From Pseudocercospora fijiensis CIRAD86 (Eukaryota; Ascomycota; Dothideomycetes; Mycosphaerellales; Mycosphaerellaceae), in NCBI RefSeq assembly GCF_000340215.1, contig NW_006921541.1, forward strand, positions 1,895,527-1,959,526: a stretch of 64,000 nucleotides of DNA, given 5' to 3'. The first letter of the stretch is position 1. Each line of letters starts with the position of its first letter. Below, piece by piece: positions 54,501-64,000 of this stretch. The notes under the pieces are model-generated. The model saw only the letters and a list, made by a program, of their open reading frames with translations. It searched no databases and had not been told where the DNA came from. A program made the position numbers and the translations under genes.

Positions 54501-57500
54501 TATAAAACTGTCCGGCAATAGCTAAGAGTTCCTTAGGTTTAGTTCGAACTATACCTTTATTGTCTAATAGGCTAGAGATATAGGTGTACGTTATTGCCTT
54601 ATATAAAGAGAAGAACCACTTAGTAGGCCGCTCTCCTAATAGCAAGTGCTTAGCTAGGGCGCAGTAAGAGTAGTTCTTAAATTGCTACTTAGCGAGGTAA
54701 CTTTCCTTTACCTCTATAGCCTCGATCCTAAGCTCTAGGTCTCGATCTACTACTTTAGACCTTTGCTTACTTATTAAAGTCGAGCGCTGCCTCGTCAAAT
54801 TCCTAGAGAGCTTGCGTAATCGCTTATACCGCTCCTCTATTATTAGGCGAAGGCCGGCTTGAATGCCCGCTTTGTACTTAGGCCATTTACTAATAAGGTC
54901 CTTATAGGGTAATAGGATAAGAGCTTAGTAGTAGCTAGCTACTACCTATCTTTTGTCTAGTATTAATAGGTATAACCGCTATCTTCCTAGTCTACGTTTA
55001 TTAGATTTAGGCCGTCCAATTTTAATAGATACCGCCTTATAGTCGGAAATCCCGCTATTTAATAGTATTCGCTATTAAGCTATCCTACTAAACTAGTTAG
55101 CCCGTACGTAAATACGGTCAATCCTCGATATTCCGGAGGATAGAACAAAATACGTAAATTTAATGCAGTTAGGATAGAGCTCTCTCTATCTATTAATAAA
55201 GTTAGTATTATTAGATCGCAGTTTACCTATAAATTGCTTTATAGCTAAGACTACCGAAACCCGACTAGGAGCCCCGCTCCTTCTATTAATGCCTAGGGAG
55301 CACTAGTTCTAGTCCCCTCTAACTATATTACAGTTAATAGGTTCTGCTAACTTACTTAATCTTATCGACGCTTAGTTAAAGTACTTAAGCCTCGGTCTAA
55401 TGTTCGCTAGGGCGTATATATAGGAGACAGTGAATACGACCTCTTTGCAGATTAACCTATAAACTAAAAGCCTCCTATCTAGGTCCGCGTAAAGGGGTAA
55501 GCCTTTAGCAAACGCAGTAGTAAAGCTATTAACTAGGATGCCTACGCCTCCTCTATCCGCAACCGACGGGTTATTAAGGAAGAGGATGCCTAGGAACATT
55601 AGCTTATAATACAAAGACATTTTATTACTTAGGCGTATATCCTAAAGTAACATAATATCAAACTAGCGGCTTCTTATAAACTTATAGACCGTACGAAATC
55701 TAGCGGGATTGCGTACCGAGTTAACATTCAAAGAGCAAATACGTACAATAAGTCCCTTTATAACTTAGGTTTAAAAGGTAGTATCGACTCGACCCCCTAT
55801 TTATTTATAAAAATAACTGTTTCTACCTCTAGACAGGCTAGGGTAGGGTAAGCCTTATTACAAACGTTACAGGACTGGTTAAGCTTTGCCGCTACAAAGA
55901 GAGCTATAAATAGTTTAGTGTGTCCTAAGTTAGCCTTCCCTAGGGGGATCTTAACCTATTAGATACTACAAACCCTATTAAAATAAAGAACAAATTAGCC
56001 TATACGGGCACTAAAGCCGACTTGCTAACCTAACTAAAAGGAGATATCCTTTAGACGCTCTTTAAGGCTAGCAATTGTAGTAGCAATTAGGTAACTACTC
56101 GAGGGCGGGGCGTTCTTATAGTAGAATACCCTAGGTCCGCTAGTCCGAAATAGACTAACCTCTATTCGATAACTATTATAGTTAAAGTCTTTCCCTAACG
56201 CTCTCCGGGCGTCCTTAATTTGGTATAAACTAATAACAAAGCCCCCTACCTAGTATACCGCCTCCTCGATCCTACCGACTAGTACTATACTAGATCGAAA
56301 AGCCGCCTTAATAAAAGGGTGTAATCGTTTAGGCGGGTCGTCCGATAGAGCGGACGGCTACCTAATAAACAGGTGCCTTCTATTAGCGTACTAATAAGCC
56401 GTATTATCTAAAAGACTACTCGAAACGTTCTTCGCCCTTATAGACGTTTTAGTAAGAGTAGCCTTTAGCTTATAAATAGCCGGTGTTAGTCGGGCCGTAG
56501 TAGAGCTAGCGGCCCTAGAGGAGCTCGATCCTAAGATAGACGTCTCTAATAAGGACTACGTAACGTCCTTAACATTTGAAGAGCGACCGCGGCTCTTAGA
56601 GTAGGCCTTCTAGGGCCTATCCTTCGGTACTTTACTCTTCTTCCTTAGTACTTCTACTTAAGGGGAGCCTACTATTAAAGGCGTAGTTCCCCTCTTTCGT
56701 CTAATTAGTAATAGCTTAAAAGCAGAAGCGTTAGGGGTTAACGGGCGCGGTATTAGTTAGGTAGTAGCTTAATTATTAACCTCTATTTTACTAGAGATTA
56801 GTTTACTACTAGGGCAATCGGCCGGGAGATGCTTAAGGCTCGTATACCTATTGCGTCTATATAGCCGAGTTAGAGCCTTACTATTAGAGCCTTCGGCAGT
56901 AATAGTTTTAGCTCTCTTAGCCTTATTAGCCTCCCGCTTCTCCTTCTTCTTACTCTTCCGTTCCTTCTTTGCGGTACGTTAGTCCTCGACCTTTTAGGGC
57001 TTATCGGCCTAATCCTCTAGATCTTAGCGCGCTATCCTTAGGAAACTTGCTACGAAGGCATTAGTCTCTAACTATTTACTCGGACTTAAAGTAGCGTCTA
57101 AGTCGTTCGCGGACTTACTATTACTAGTAATATCTAGCTAATTCTCGCGTAAGCGTCTACTAGCTTCCTTAGACAGACTAGTAACTAACAAATTCGATAA
57201 AGATTGTTAAATACTCGAAGGCGGGCGTAAAGTGTAGCTAAGGCTAGGTCTTACGTTACGAGAGTATTCTATTATCTTTATTAATATAACTTTAGAGGCT
57301 TTTAGGCGATTCTACCGTCGCTAAGGGGCACTACTAACCCCTATTTCGGTACCCCTTTCGGACGCCCCTGAAAATCTCTTTACTAGGCCCCTTCCGTTCT
57401 AGCCGGTATTGCCGCTACCGCCGCTATACCCGCACCGCGGAGGAGGAGAAAAGGGAAGGAGAGTAGGCCTTAAAGGGCCTCTAGACGCTCCTAAGGGCTC

Positions 57501-57715
57501 CAGTCTAGTAGGCTTCCGTCGGGGGGTTTATATATAAAGAGCCATTTAGCTAGCGTGTTATCCGACCCTCTTAGACAGGCCTAGAGGTTGTAAGAAGGTC
57601 CGCTATATATCCCTTAGGTTCTCCGCGCAAAGGCGCTCTTCGTGAAACCGATTACAATAGCAGTATATAGTCTGCTATTGTCCTCTCGGCGCTACTAAAT
57701 AGTGAAGAATCACTA
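51530..57715 (-). mobile_element. Non-LTR (LINE) retrotransposon, inactivated by RIP
   Basis: A 6.2-kb AT-rich tract with protein-like frames on the minus strand broken by TAG/TAA. Reading 5' to 3' on that strand: an ORF1-like part at about 57.5-55.9 kb with a Lys/Arg-rich segment near 56.9 kb. Next is an endonuclease-like segment at 55620-55372 (VADRGGVGILVN, as in exonuclease-endonuclease-phosphatase proteins). A reverse transcriptase follows, with its active-site box at 53566-53577 reading YIDN where YADD is expected, followed by KVN then a stop then DK (KVNWDK in intact elements) and thumb-like HLGILVG. The endonuclease and reverse transcriptase without LTRs define a LINE; clade is uncertain (Tad-like is plausible in ascomycetes). 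The ends are approximate, set by composition change. No intact frame. Confidence 0.8.
51551..51567 (-). other. tRNA T-arm-like hairpin / B-box at the LINE 3' end
   Basis: On the minus strand: AAGGG, loop TTCGACT, CCCTT, a 5-bp stem and 7-nt loop exactly like a tRNA T-arm. It contains GGTTCGACTCC, a perfect match to the RNA polymerase III B-box consensus. An A-box-like sequence (TAGTATATAGG) lies at 51581-51591. The flanks do not fold into a full tRNA (no acceptor pairing seen), so I do not call a tRNA gene. Confidence 0.6.
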
Positions 57716-58038
57716 AAGGTGCCCACCGAAGGGTGCTCAACTCTCAACATCTTACTCGCGCCACGGACAAACTGGTGTGTCGAAGCGAGCTTCTTTGTTC
57801 ACTCGCTCGACTGCTCAGTGGTACTGTGTCCGAGCAGATTAAATGCGTGTTCGACTCATCAACTTGCAGACTGGTTAGACACTGATCTGATAGCCGCCAG
57901 TCCACGATGCCGATAGCTGAGAACGAGGCAATGCTGAAGCGCGTGCTAGGGCTGCGAGGCTGGGCTGTCTTGAGCAGCGCCAAAAGGCGAGCATCTTGTC
58001 ATCATCCTGATTGATAGCAGTTTTCAATGTAGTCCAAT
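57716..58038. other. Host flank between LINE and NLR pseudogene
   Basis: About 320 bp of normal composition, probably the former 5' flank of the NLR-type gene. No gene seen. Confidence 0.4.
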
Positions 58039-59920
58039 ATGCCGAATGCACAGCTCGATGTCGCGTCGTATCGGGTTGGCATCCTGTGTGCCCTTTCTCA
58101 CGAACGAGCCGCGGTGGAGGCAGCGCTCGACGAAGAACACGAATGGCCCAAAGATTACAATGAGGACGACGGAAATGTTTACTCGTTTGGAAAGATTGGC
58201 GAACACAATGTGGTGATAGCAAGCCTTCCGGAAGTCAGACTCCTGGTCGGTATCGGAGGCGGTGTACCAAGCAAGCAGCATGATATTCGCCTGGGAGATG
58301 TTGTCTTTAGCCAGCCATCTGGTGATCATGGCGGTGTCATATAGTGGGACTTCGGAAAAGCAGAGGTTGGTGGTTTTCGGCGAACCGGCACGCTCAACAA
58401 GCCGCCTAGAGATCTCTTGAGCGCCTTATCAGCTCTCAAGGCACGCCATGGGAACCCCAAGCGGAGCAAAGTTGGCGAGCATCTGGCTAAGATCACCGAA
58501 GAGCTGAGCGAGCGATATGGCTATCAAGGAGCCGAGAACGACGACCTGTTTCCACCAGATTATGCCCATGTTGCCGGCTCTGAGCCTTGCCATAATACCA
58601 ATCCGTTTCGAAGGTGCGATATAAAGAGACACATCAAACGAGAAGTACGCTCAAATCCTGGGTCGCCACGGCTGCATTACGGCAATATTGCGTCTGGCGA
58701 CGAAGTTATCAAGAATGGCCTCGAACGTGACCGCATTGCAAGCGGCCTCGGCGCTCTGTGTTTCGAGATGGAGGCCGCAGGTCTAGAGGACAGTTTCCCG
58801 TGCTTGGTCGTACGGGGAATCTGCGACTACTCTGATTCTCACAAGAACAAAGACTGGCAGCGATATGCTGCCGCGACCGCTGCAGCTTTTGCCAGAGAAT
58901 TTCTGAGCTTCGTACGAGTTCAAACTGCTGACGATCCAACATCGAAGCAGCGCACGAGCGTCGTGCGAGTCGACGGATCGTCATCCTACACTGACAACAA
59001 TGTCTCAGGTGGCCAAGCACATTTCGGTCATGTATTCAACTTCGGCACGTCATGATCTTGTACGTAGCTACCAGACGGCGTAACCATTTTCAAGCCAGGA
59101 ATCCCGAAACTTTCCATTTGCGGTGCCCTTCAACGTATCCCAAATGCCCTTAAGTTGCAGTTTTGTTCCGCGACAAGGCTACCTCTCGCTCTAGTCCAGG
59201 CGGATTCTTATCTTGGTCGAACCAGGAAGCCCGTTGCGAAATACCTGGACGATCATGACAGATTGTGGACTAAACTCATGGAGGTTCAGCGCCGCTACTC
59301 CCCAGCATCTGACGGGCATCGTAGCATTCTCACTATCTGGGAGTTGTCGTACGAGCAAATAGCATCAGAGAGCGCTGCAGCAAGTGGTCTGCTCTGGATG
59401 AGCTGGCTGTCGATGATGCGTTTGCCATTCCAATAGACTAATCCACTCCATGGTTTCCGTATGGCCAGCTGGAGACGCCTACTCCATACACCCATTCGTA
59501 CATAAGTGGAACCGGCATTCCAAAGGTCATAATCGAGAGCAGGTGCAAATATCCACCATGTCTGTGACAGCTATTGCTTCACTTGCTCCAGACTTCATGT
59601 CATCCAAAGGAGCCATTTACCACCCCGACTCTCAGGAGCCAGGCCATCTTATCCCGCACGCGAGGCACCAGGTCGTCAGCTATCGCGTGGGTTGCGGCGA
59701 GAAGGCAGCCCATCACTTGATCGTCATCGCTGAGCTTCTCAAGAGCTGGTCGTTCTGGTCGGAGAGTCAAGTCTTGTTTGGGTATGCACTAGAGATTTTA
59801 GGCTGGGCTTCCCAGCTTTATCATAAATCCAGCATAGAAGCAAATCAACACCACATCAAATTCAATCTACTCACCTACCCGACTGTCGAGAACTGTGGTG
59901 CACAGACGAGTGGAGCTTGA
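58039..59920 (+). pseudogene. Decayed fungal NOD-like receptor (nucleoside phosphorylase - NB-ARC - repeats)
   Basis: The frame opens with a PNP_UDP-type nucleoside phosphorylase head (YRVGILCALSHERAAVEAAL; GIGGGVPSKQHDIRLGD). It is interrupted by TAG at 58342-58344, directly before WDFGKAEVGG, where this family normally has Gln. It continues in the same frame through RRTGTLN and LGALCFEMEAAGL to GGQAHFGHVFNFGTS at 59055. The start of the head also appears to lack about 25 residues (IASLP runs straight into EVRLLVGIGGG). After 59055 most of the NB-ARC ATPase is missing. Its end (RLPLALVQADSYLGR) and the following helical segment (TIWELSYEQI) appear at 59155-59436. The next part (YSIHPFVHKW) is in another frame (59450-59920). 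Intact relatives act in non-self recognition and cell death; this copy is broken in several ways. Confidence 0.85.
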
Positions 59921-60446
59921 GAGAGAGTTATACAGTTGAGCGCCTTTTATGGGCAAAAGAATCTTTTGCGATTATGTACACGGTCGTCTCTGGGTCGTGA
60001 CAGTCCAGATCTCTATTACCCATTGCCAGCCAAAGACGCTTGGGATGTCAAGATCAGTCCTTCGATGATGCTTCGGCGTAGTATCGTGCGCGAGCAGCTC
60101 CACTTTGCGCCAAACAATGGTCTCTTTCTCTCCTTATCCAAACCCAAACGCCTCGCCATGCATCAATGAAGAAGACATATGCTCGCCGTCCTGCGAGATA
60201 CGCTCTCTGCGGCACACGAGATGTGTCGTTGCATCTCACCGCTTTCCTTGGGACGTGCTGAACTTGCCGCGCGAGAAGGGATCTAGGCTCTGGAGGCCCG
60301 GCGCGGTCACTGTGACTTCGCAGTATCTGTCCACTTTCGTCCTCGTCGCCATGGCCGCGGCAGCATGATAGTACTTTGTGTTGCGGACTGGTCCCGGCTT
60401 AATACCTTCAGCTCCTTGCAGATATCTCCAATATTCCGAAACAGTT
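59921..60446. other. Intergenic, no supported gene
   Basis: 525 bp between the NLR remnants and the mitoferrin stop codon. Short overlapping frames only. Confidence 0.4.
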
Positions 60447-61736
60447 TCATGACTCTTCATTCACGCGGATAAAGTACGCCTTTGCAAGCTCGTATGCTGA
60501 CCAGCAGACTGCTGTACTCGGCGCGGCAGTGATCACGCGTGGCTTCATTCCTCGGAAGAAACCCTTCGCACCTTCCCTCCGCCATAGTATGCTCGCAGCG
60601 GGAAAGAGGCCACGGCATGATCGGATCTCGGCGTCGGTGGAAGTTCCTCGTGTTTGAAGCAAGGTCTTGATCACATCAAGCGGTGTAGTGGCAGCAGCAG
60701 CGAGACCACCAGCAAGACCTCCAGCAGTGCAGTGAGTGAGCGGATCGTACCCAGGCGCACGTCGTCGTTGCATGACCTTCGTGAGTGATTCGTAGGCGGT
60801 GAACTGTAAAGCAGTGAAGGGCACTGTCATGGTGAGCGTAGTCGGGTAGGATACGTAGAAAGCGCGAAGTCCTTCATGCCTCCAGACCTGAGATGCGCAG
60901 TCGACAATGGAACGGTAGGTAGAGCCATGCAGCTGCATTCGCTGCTTAATGACATCGAATGGGTTCATGAAGGCGTCACTGGCAATCGTCGCGCAGGCTC
61001 CACTAGAGGCTTCGGGATGTCAGTACGAAATACGGCGAGAGCTGGGTGGATGCGCTGACCTGCGGCGATGGGGTGATGCCCGGAGGCATTGCCGCCCATG
61101 GCTTGCTTCACGACCTCGTAGGTGGCGAAGTATACTGCGTGCGCAGGTCCTGTCATTTTCCGTCAGTCTTTCCTATGCATCTGTGATGTCCGTATGTGCG
61201 CGCACCTGCTCCCACTATTACCGAGGACAACCCTCGCCATAATGACATGTAGCCTTCCACTCTCGAAATTGTTGCAATGGCATTGCCGATGCCGCTGTAT
61301 ATGGCTGCCGGGTTTGCGTTGACGACTTGCATGCGTGTCTGATAAATTCATTAGCATTTGGGCGTAGCTGGCAAATCCGAGGTCTCCGAGCACACCTTGA
61401 GCAGGTCGATGGGATACATGACCGAGTGTTCCTATGTCTGCGTCAGCATTGTCCGCCCGCTTCCATACTCGATGTCCATACCGCAATGCCAGCGAAGGCA
61501 CCAGCAGCCATGTTCGCGGCGAGGGAGAAATTGGGCGGGAGAGACTCATAGCTGCCATGCCATCAGCGATTAGCCATCAGATGCTGTCTCCTATACCGCG
61601 CGCGTCTCTGCGGGTGCACATACTCGTATTCCTGTGCTTCTTCCAGCACAAGCTTGTCATGCGCGGCCATTGCGCGCGGCTGCGCTGCAATCGTCTCCAC
61701 GGTTGCGGTTGCGAGCGGTGTGGACGTGGTCGACAT
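60447..61736 (-). CDS. MRS4: Mitoferrin, mitochondrial iron carrier (MRS3/MRS4 family)
   Basis: Six exons (61624-61736, 61482-61551, 61396-61431, 61206-61338, 61060-61149, 60447-61009) with introns of 72, 50, 57, 56 and 50 nt give 334 residues in one frame. All three mitochondrial-carrier repeats are present with their P-x-D-x-x-K signatures: YPIDLLKTRMQ, NPFDVIKQRMQ and TPLDVIKTLLQT. The second half-signatures are YMSLWRGLSSVIVGAGPAHA, GLRAFYVSYPTTL and AKGFFRGMKPRV. GPAHAVYFATYE and NPFDVIKQRMQ are characteristic of mitoferrins, which import Fe(II) across the inner membrane for heme and Fe-S synthesis. The N-terminus (MSTTSTPLATATVET) is short and polar, as in yeast Mrs3/4. Exon 3 is only 36 nt and is needed to complete the first signature. 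Confidence 0.93.
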
Positions 61737-62979
61737 GCGAAAAAGTGTATGATGTCGTCGAAGGCTGGGCGAGCGGTGCAGTGCTCTCGAATATTATCTG
61801 ATGGGGACGGGAAGATCAGATAAGTCGCCTGCCAAAACGTCACGCCCGCGGTTCCTTCTGTCGCCCGATCCCGATACCCCGAACACAGCAAGAGTACAAA
61901 GGGCCTTTCCCGCCGCTGGTGTCGTTGTCTTGGATTCAGTTAGAGTCAAGGAGAAGTAGCAAGTTGGCGATCAGCAGTGACAGTAAAAGTGACAGAACGC
62001 TTTCGACCTGGACTTGCACAGCGCGAAAGTTTATTCTACTTTTGCCCGCCGAGGAACTCTGATGAACTCTGCAGCGGATCCAGAAAGCTCCTCCTTTCTC
62101 CGGACCACAGCAGCTCGGCCCTGGTCAGTAGTCAGAGATGTTAGACACAACATCACAAGCTTCGTGTATACGGTGATATCACGGTGTATACGGCCGTTCT
62201 GAGGTCCCTCCTTATGAACACGGCGGTTAATATAGCCGGATACAACGGATAACTATACCGGAGGGTGGATATCCTCCGTGATGAATCGTATCTAATGTGG
62301 GTCCGTACTTGCCCCGCAGCTGATTAATCTGTGTCTCGTATATTCTCTATCAGTATTCTGATTTGCACTGCATCGGCGGCACGCTATTTTCTACGCTGCT
62401 CTTCGCCATTATTGGTTCAATCTTTCAACGACTAGCACTCTTTGTGTCATTGCCGAGAGCCTCTGCAACCTCCCGCTCCCCGAATGCATCGACAAGAAAG
62501 ACAAAATTGCTTCTTCTTCGGAATTCGTACTACTAGTAACTTGTCTTCTTGTCTCCCGCCTCTTTGTGCCAAACACTCGGGATGCATCTGTTTTCTCAGA
62601 TCGGCTTCCGACCCACCTAGCTCTGCCGTGGGCCAGCATAAGACAGATCCCCGGGCACCCGAAATCCGAATCGCTGCACAGAGCGTTATGCATGGAAAAT
62701 AGAGACGACTCGGTCTAGTCGCAAACTGGCAGGAGCGAGTGTAGCTCGTGTTTGATGACCCTTTTCTGCTGATCATTCATGCCGAAGGACCTCACCTTTG
62801 CCAGACTTCGCGTTCTCAAGCTCGCAACCCACATATCTTCGCTGTAGCATGCAGCGTGGACGGACATTGCTGCAAAGAGTTGAACAACTGGGGAGCGTGT
62901 GATAGTGTGCATTTGTATCGCCATTTCACACTGAAGTTTTGCCATTCGACTCACAAGGACTCCAGCAGAGTCGGCACTA
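61737..62979. other. 1.2-kb intergenic region
   Basis: Upstream of mitoferrin and downstream of the BTB-domain gene. Minus and plus frames of about 100-140 codons occur at 62442-63170, but they overlap and lack motifs. Direct repeat GTGTATACGGTGATATCACGG / GTGTATACGGCC near 62163-62192. Confidence 0.4.
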
Positions 62980-63788
62980 TCAAAAGTCCTCCCTACGTTT
63001 GCTCGGACAAGCCTGACCATCCTGCAGCTTCGCATGTCGATGCAGCTGACAGGTGTCCTGGTTCAATCTCGGTCTCGTGTCGCTCTGATCAGCGAGCGCC
63101 ACGAACGCTTGGAGAAGCTCGAACAAGCATTGCGATGAGACGCCACAAAAGCCCTGTATCTGCTCCATAGTGCAACAGCTGATGATAGTATCGACAAAGA
63201 ACGTTCGCGCTTTAGATCCAGGCGCGGTCATCCGGTAGGCGGTATCGACAAGCTCAGTAATGTTGCTCCAGAATGCCTCAATCGACGCAGGATCACTTCC
63301 ACCCTGGTCTTTCGAAGTAGCTGCCTTGATGATGACGTTCATGACAGCGTCACAGAAGGTGAGTTCTGCAAGCGCCTCTCCCATGAAGTAGCACTCCCAA
63401 ATGAAGCGCCACTTCTTCTCCCACGGCAGATCTCTCACATCTGGTGGAAATCGAAAGGTCTCGTGATACAGCCATTGGACGTAAGTCTCGAAGCAGTCTG
63501 GGTTTTGTTCTGGCAGATTAACCCTTTGGTTGAGTGGCGGTGCAGGTGGCCGAAATGTGTCTGAACGCTCCCAGAGAACGTGACAGTGAATGCGGAAAGC
63601 CTTTCTGTCGACATGGCCCACAGGTCCCACTTCAAACGCCTGCAAAGCACACCAGCTTCACAGCGTCAGCATATTGCGAACTGTTCTGGGCTCTATTCCA
63701 CTCACTTGAAGCCTGACGGTGGAGGGCTAACAGTTGGCGTCGTTGTCTTTCTGCGCTTCGAATCGCGATCATGCTGTTGAGCTGTCAT
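62980..63788 (-). CDS. BTB/POZ-domain protein (2 exons)
   Basis: Exon 1 63706-63788 (MTAQQHDRDSKRRKTTTPTV) and exon 2 62980-63655, joined across a 50-nt intron (63656-63705; GTGAGT, branch TGCTGACG, acceptor GTGAAG), give 252 residues. The next AG (TTTGCAG at 63640-63646) would break the frame, so the AAG acceptor is chosen. The BTB core is visible: FEVGPVGHVDRKAFRIHCHV, then LWERSDTFR, then LPEQNPDCFETYVQWLYHET. Compared with related fungal proteins, the start of the domain looks shortened. Such fungal BTB proteins are numerous and probably act as substrate adaptors or dimerisation modules; function unknown. Confidence 0.75.
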
Positions 63789-64000
63789 GTTGTGCTGCTT
63801 AGTAGTGGCAGCACCAGGCGACTTCAGAGTCAAGTGCAGCAATGTCGTGCCAAGGAAAGTTGCTGACGCTTTTGAACTAAGGTGGGTGGTATCATAATCC
63901 AGGATCCTTTGAATTGAGTGAGGGAGAGGCACATCTCGTGTTTGCTGCTTGCGAGATGCAGAGCGCCGTTCACTCCTGCCATGCTGCAGACGCTCGTTGC

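Noticed and set aside
53000..55000. Plus-strand coding in the 51.5-57.7 kb tract
   Set aside because: All recognisable motifs (endonuclease, reverse transcriptase box) read only on the minus strand.
63640..63650. TTTGCAG acceptor for the BTB gene intron
   Set aside because: Looks stronger as a splice site, but it shifts the BTB reading frame; the AAG acceptor 16 nt earlier keeps it.

Overview
The window looks like nuclear DNA of a filamentous ascomycete (Pezizomycotina). A Dothideomycete, perhaps a relative of Mycosphaerella, is my best guess, but that rests on protein flavour rather than on a marker gene. Host genes are GC-balanced and dense. They carry short introns (mostly 47-83 nt) with GTRNGY-type donors and CTRAY branch sites, on both strands. 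Between them lie AT-rich tracts full of TA dinucleotides and of TAG/TAA codons where Gln (CAG/CAA) or Trp (TGG) is expected. This is the signature of repeat-induced point mutation (RIP).

Layout. 1-1.8 kb: RIP-ruined C2H2 zinc-finger pseudogene. 3.2-17.2 kb: a coiled-coil protein, a 1070-residue basic protein (probably mitochondrial), mitochondrial ribosomal protein uS2m, an HPC2/ubinuclein-type histone chaperone subunit with two in-frame TAG codons, an RPAP1/RBA50-like RNA polymerase II assembly factor, and an LACTB2-like metallo-beta-lactamase. 17.3-22.6 kb: a complete but RIP-dead Ty1/copia retrotransposon with 125-bp LTRs and a perfect 5-bp target duplication, inserted 26 bp upstream of the LACTB2-like start codon. 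23.3-27.3 kb: a Nab3-like RNA-binding protein divergent from a mitochondrial ICT1/PTH4-type ribosome-rescue factor. 28-38.8 kb: looser region with small hypothetical membrane proteins, a conserved Q/P/S-rich protein, an F-box-like protein and G-rich minisatellites. 39.4-41.5 kb: a four-exon ferric reductase. 42.3-44.6 kb: a 2.4-kb foldback, Mutator-like element with 11-bp target duplications, terminal inverted repeats and inverted arrays of an 11-bp unit. 44.9-51.1 kb: F-box-like protein, eIF2A, a second F-box/2EXR-like protein and a zinc alcohol dehydrogenase. 51.5-57.7 kb: a RIP-dead LINE on the minus strand. 58.0-59.9 kb: a decayed NOD-like receptor (nucleoside phosphorylase head, NB-ARC and repeat remnants). 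60.4-61.7 kb: a six-exon mitoferrin. 63.0-63.8 kb: a BTB-domain protein.

The host genes are mostly housekeeping: mitochondrial translation (uS2m, ICT1-like), RNA polymerase II assembly and RNA processing (RBA50, Nab3), chromatin (HPC2), cytosolic initiation (eIF2A) and iron (plasma-membrane ferric reductase and mitochondrial iron importer, about 20 kb apart). I see no biosynthetic cluster and no CRISPR. The striking material is at the transposon edges: a displaced promoter, a decayed immune-type receptor beside a LINE, a tRNA T-arm-like hairpin at the LINE 3' end, and the foldback element. Exon boundaries were read by eye from splice motifs and reading-frame continuity.
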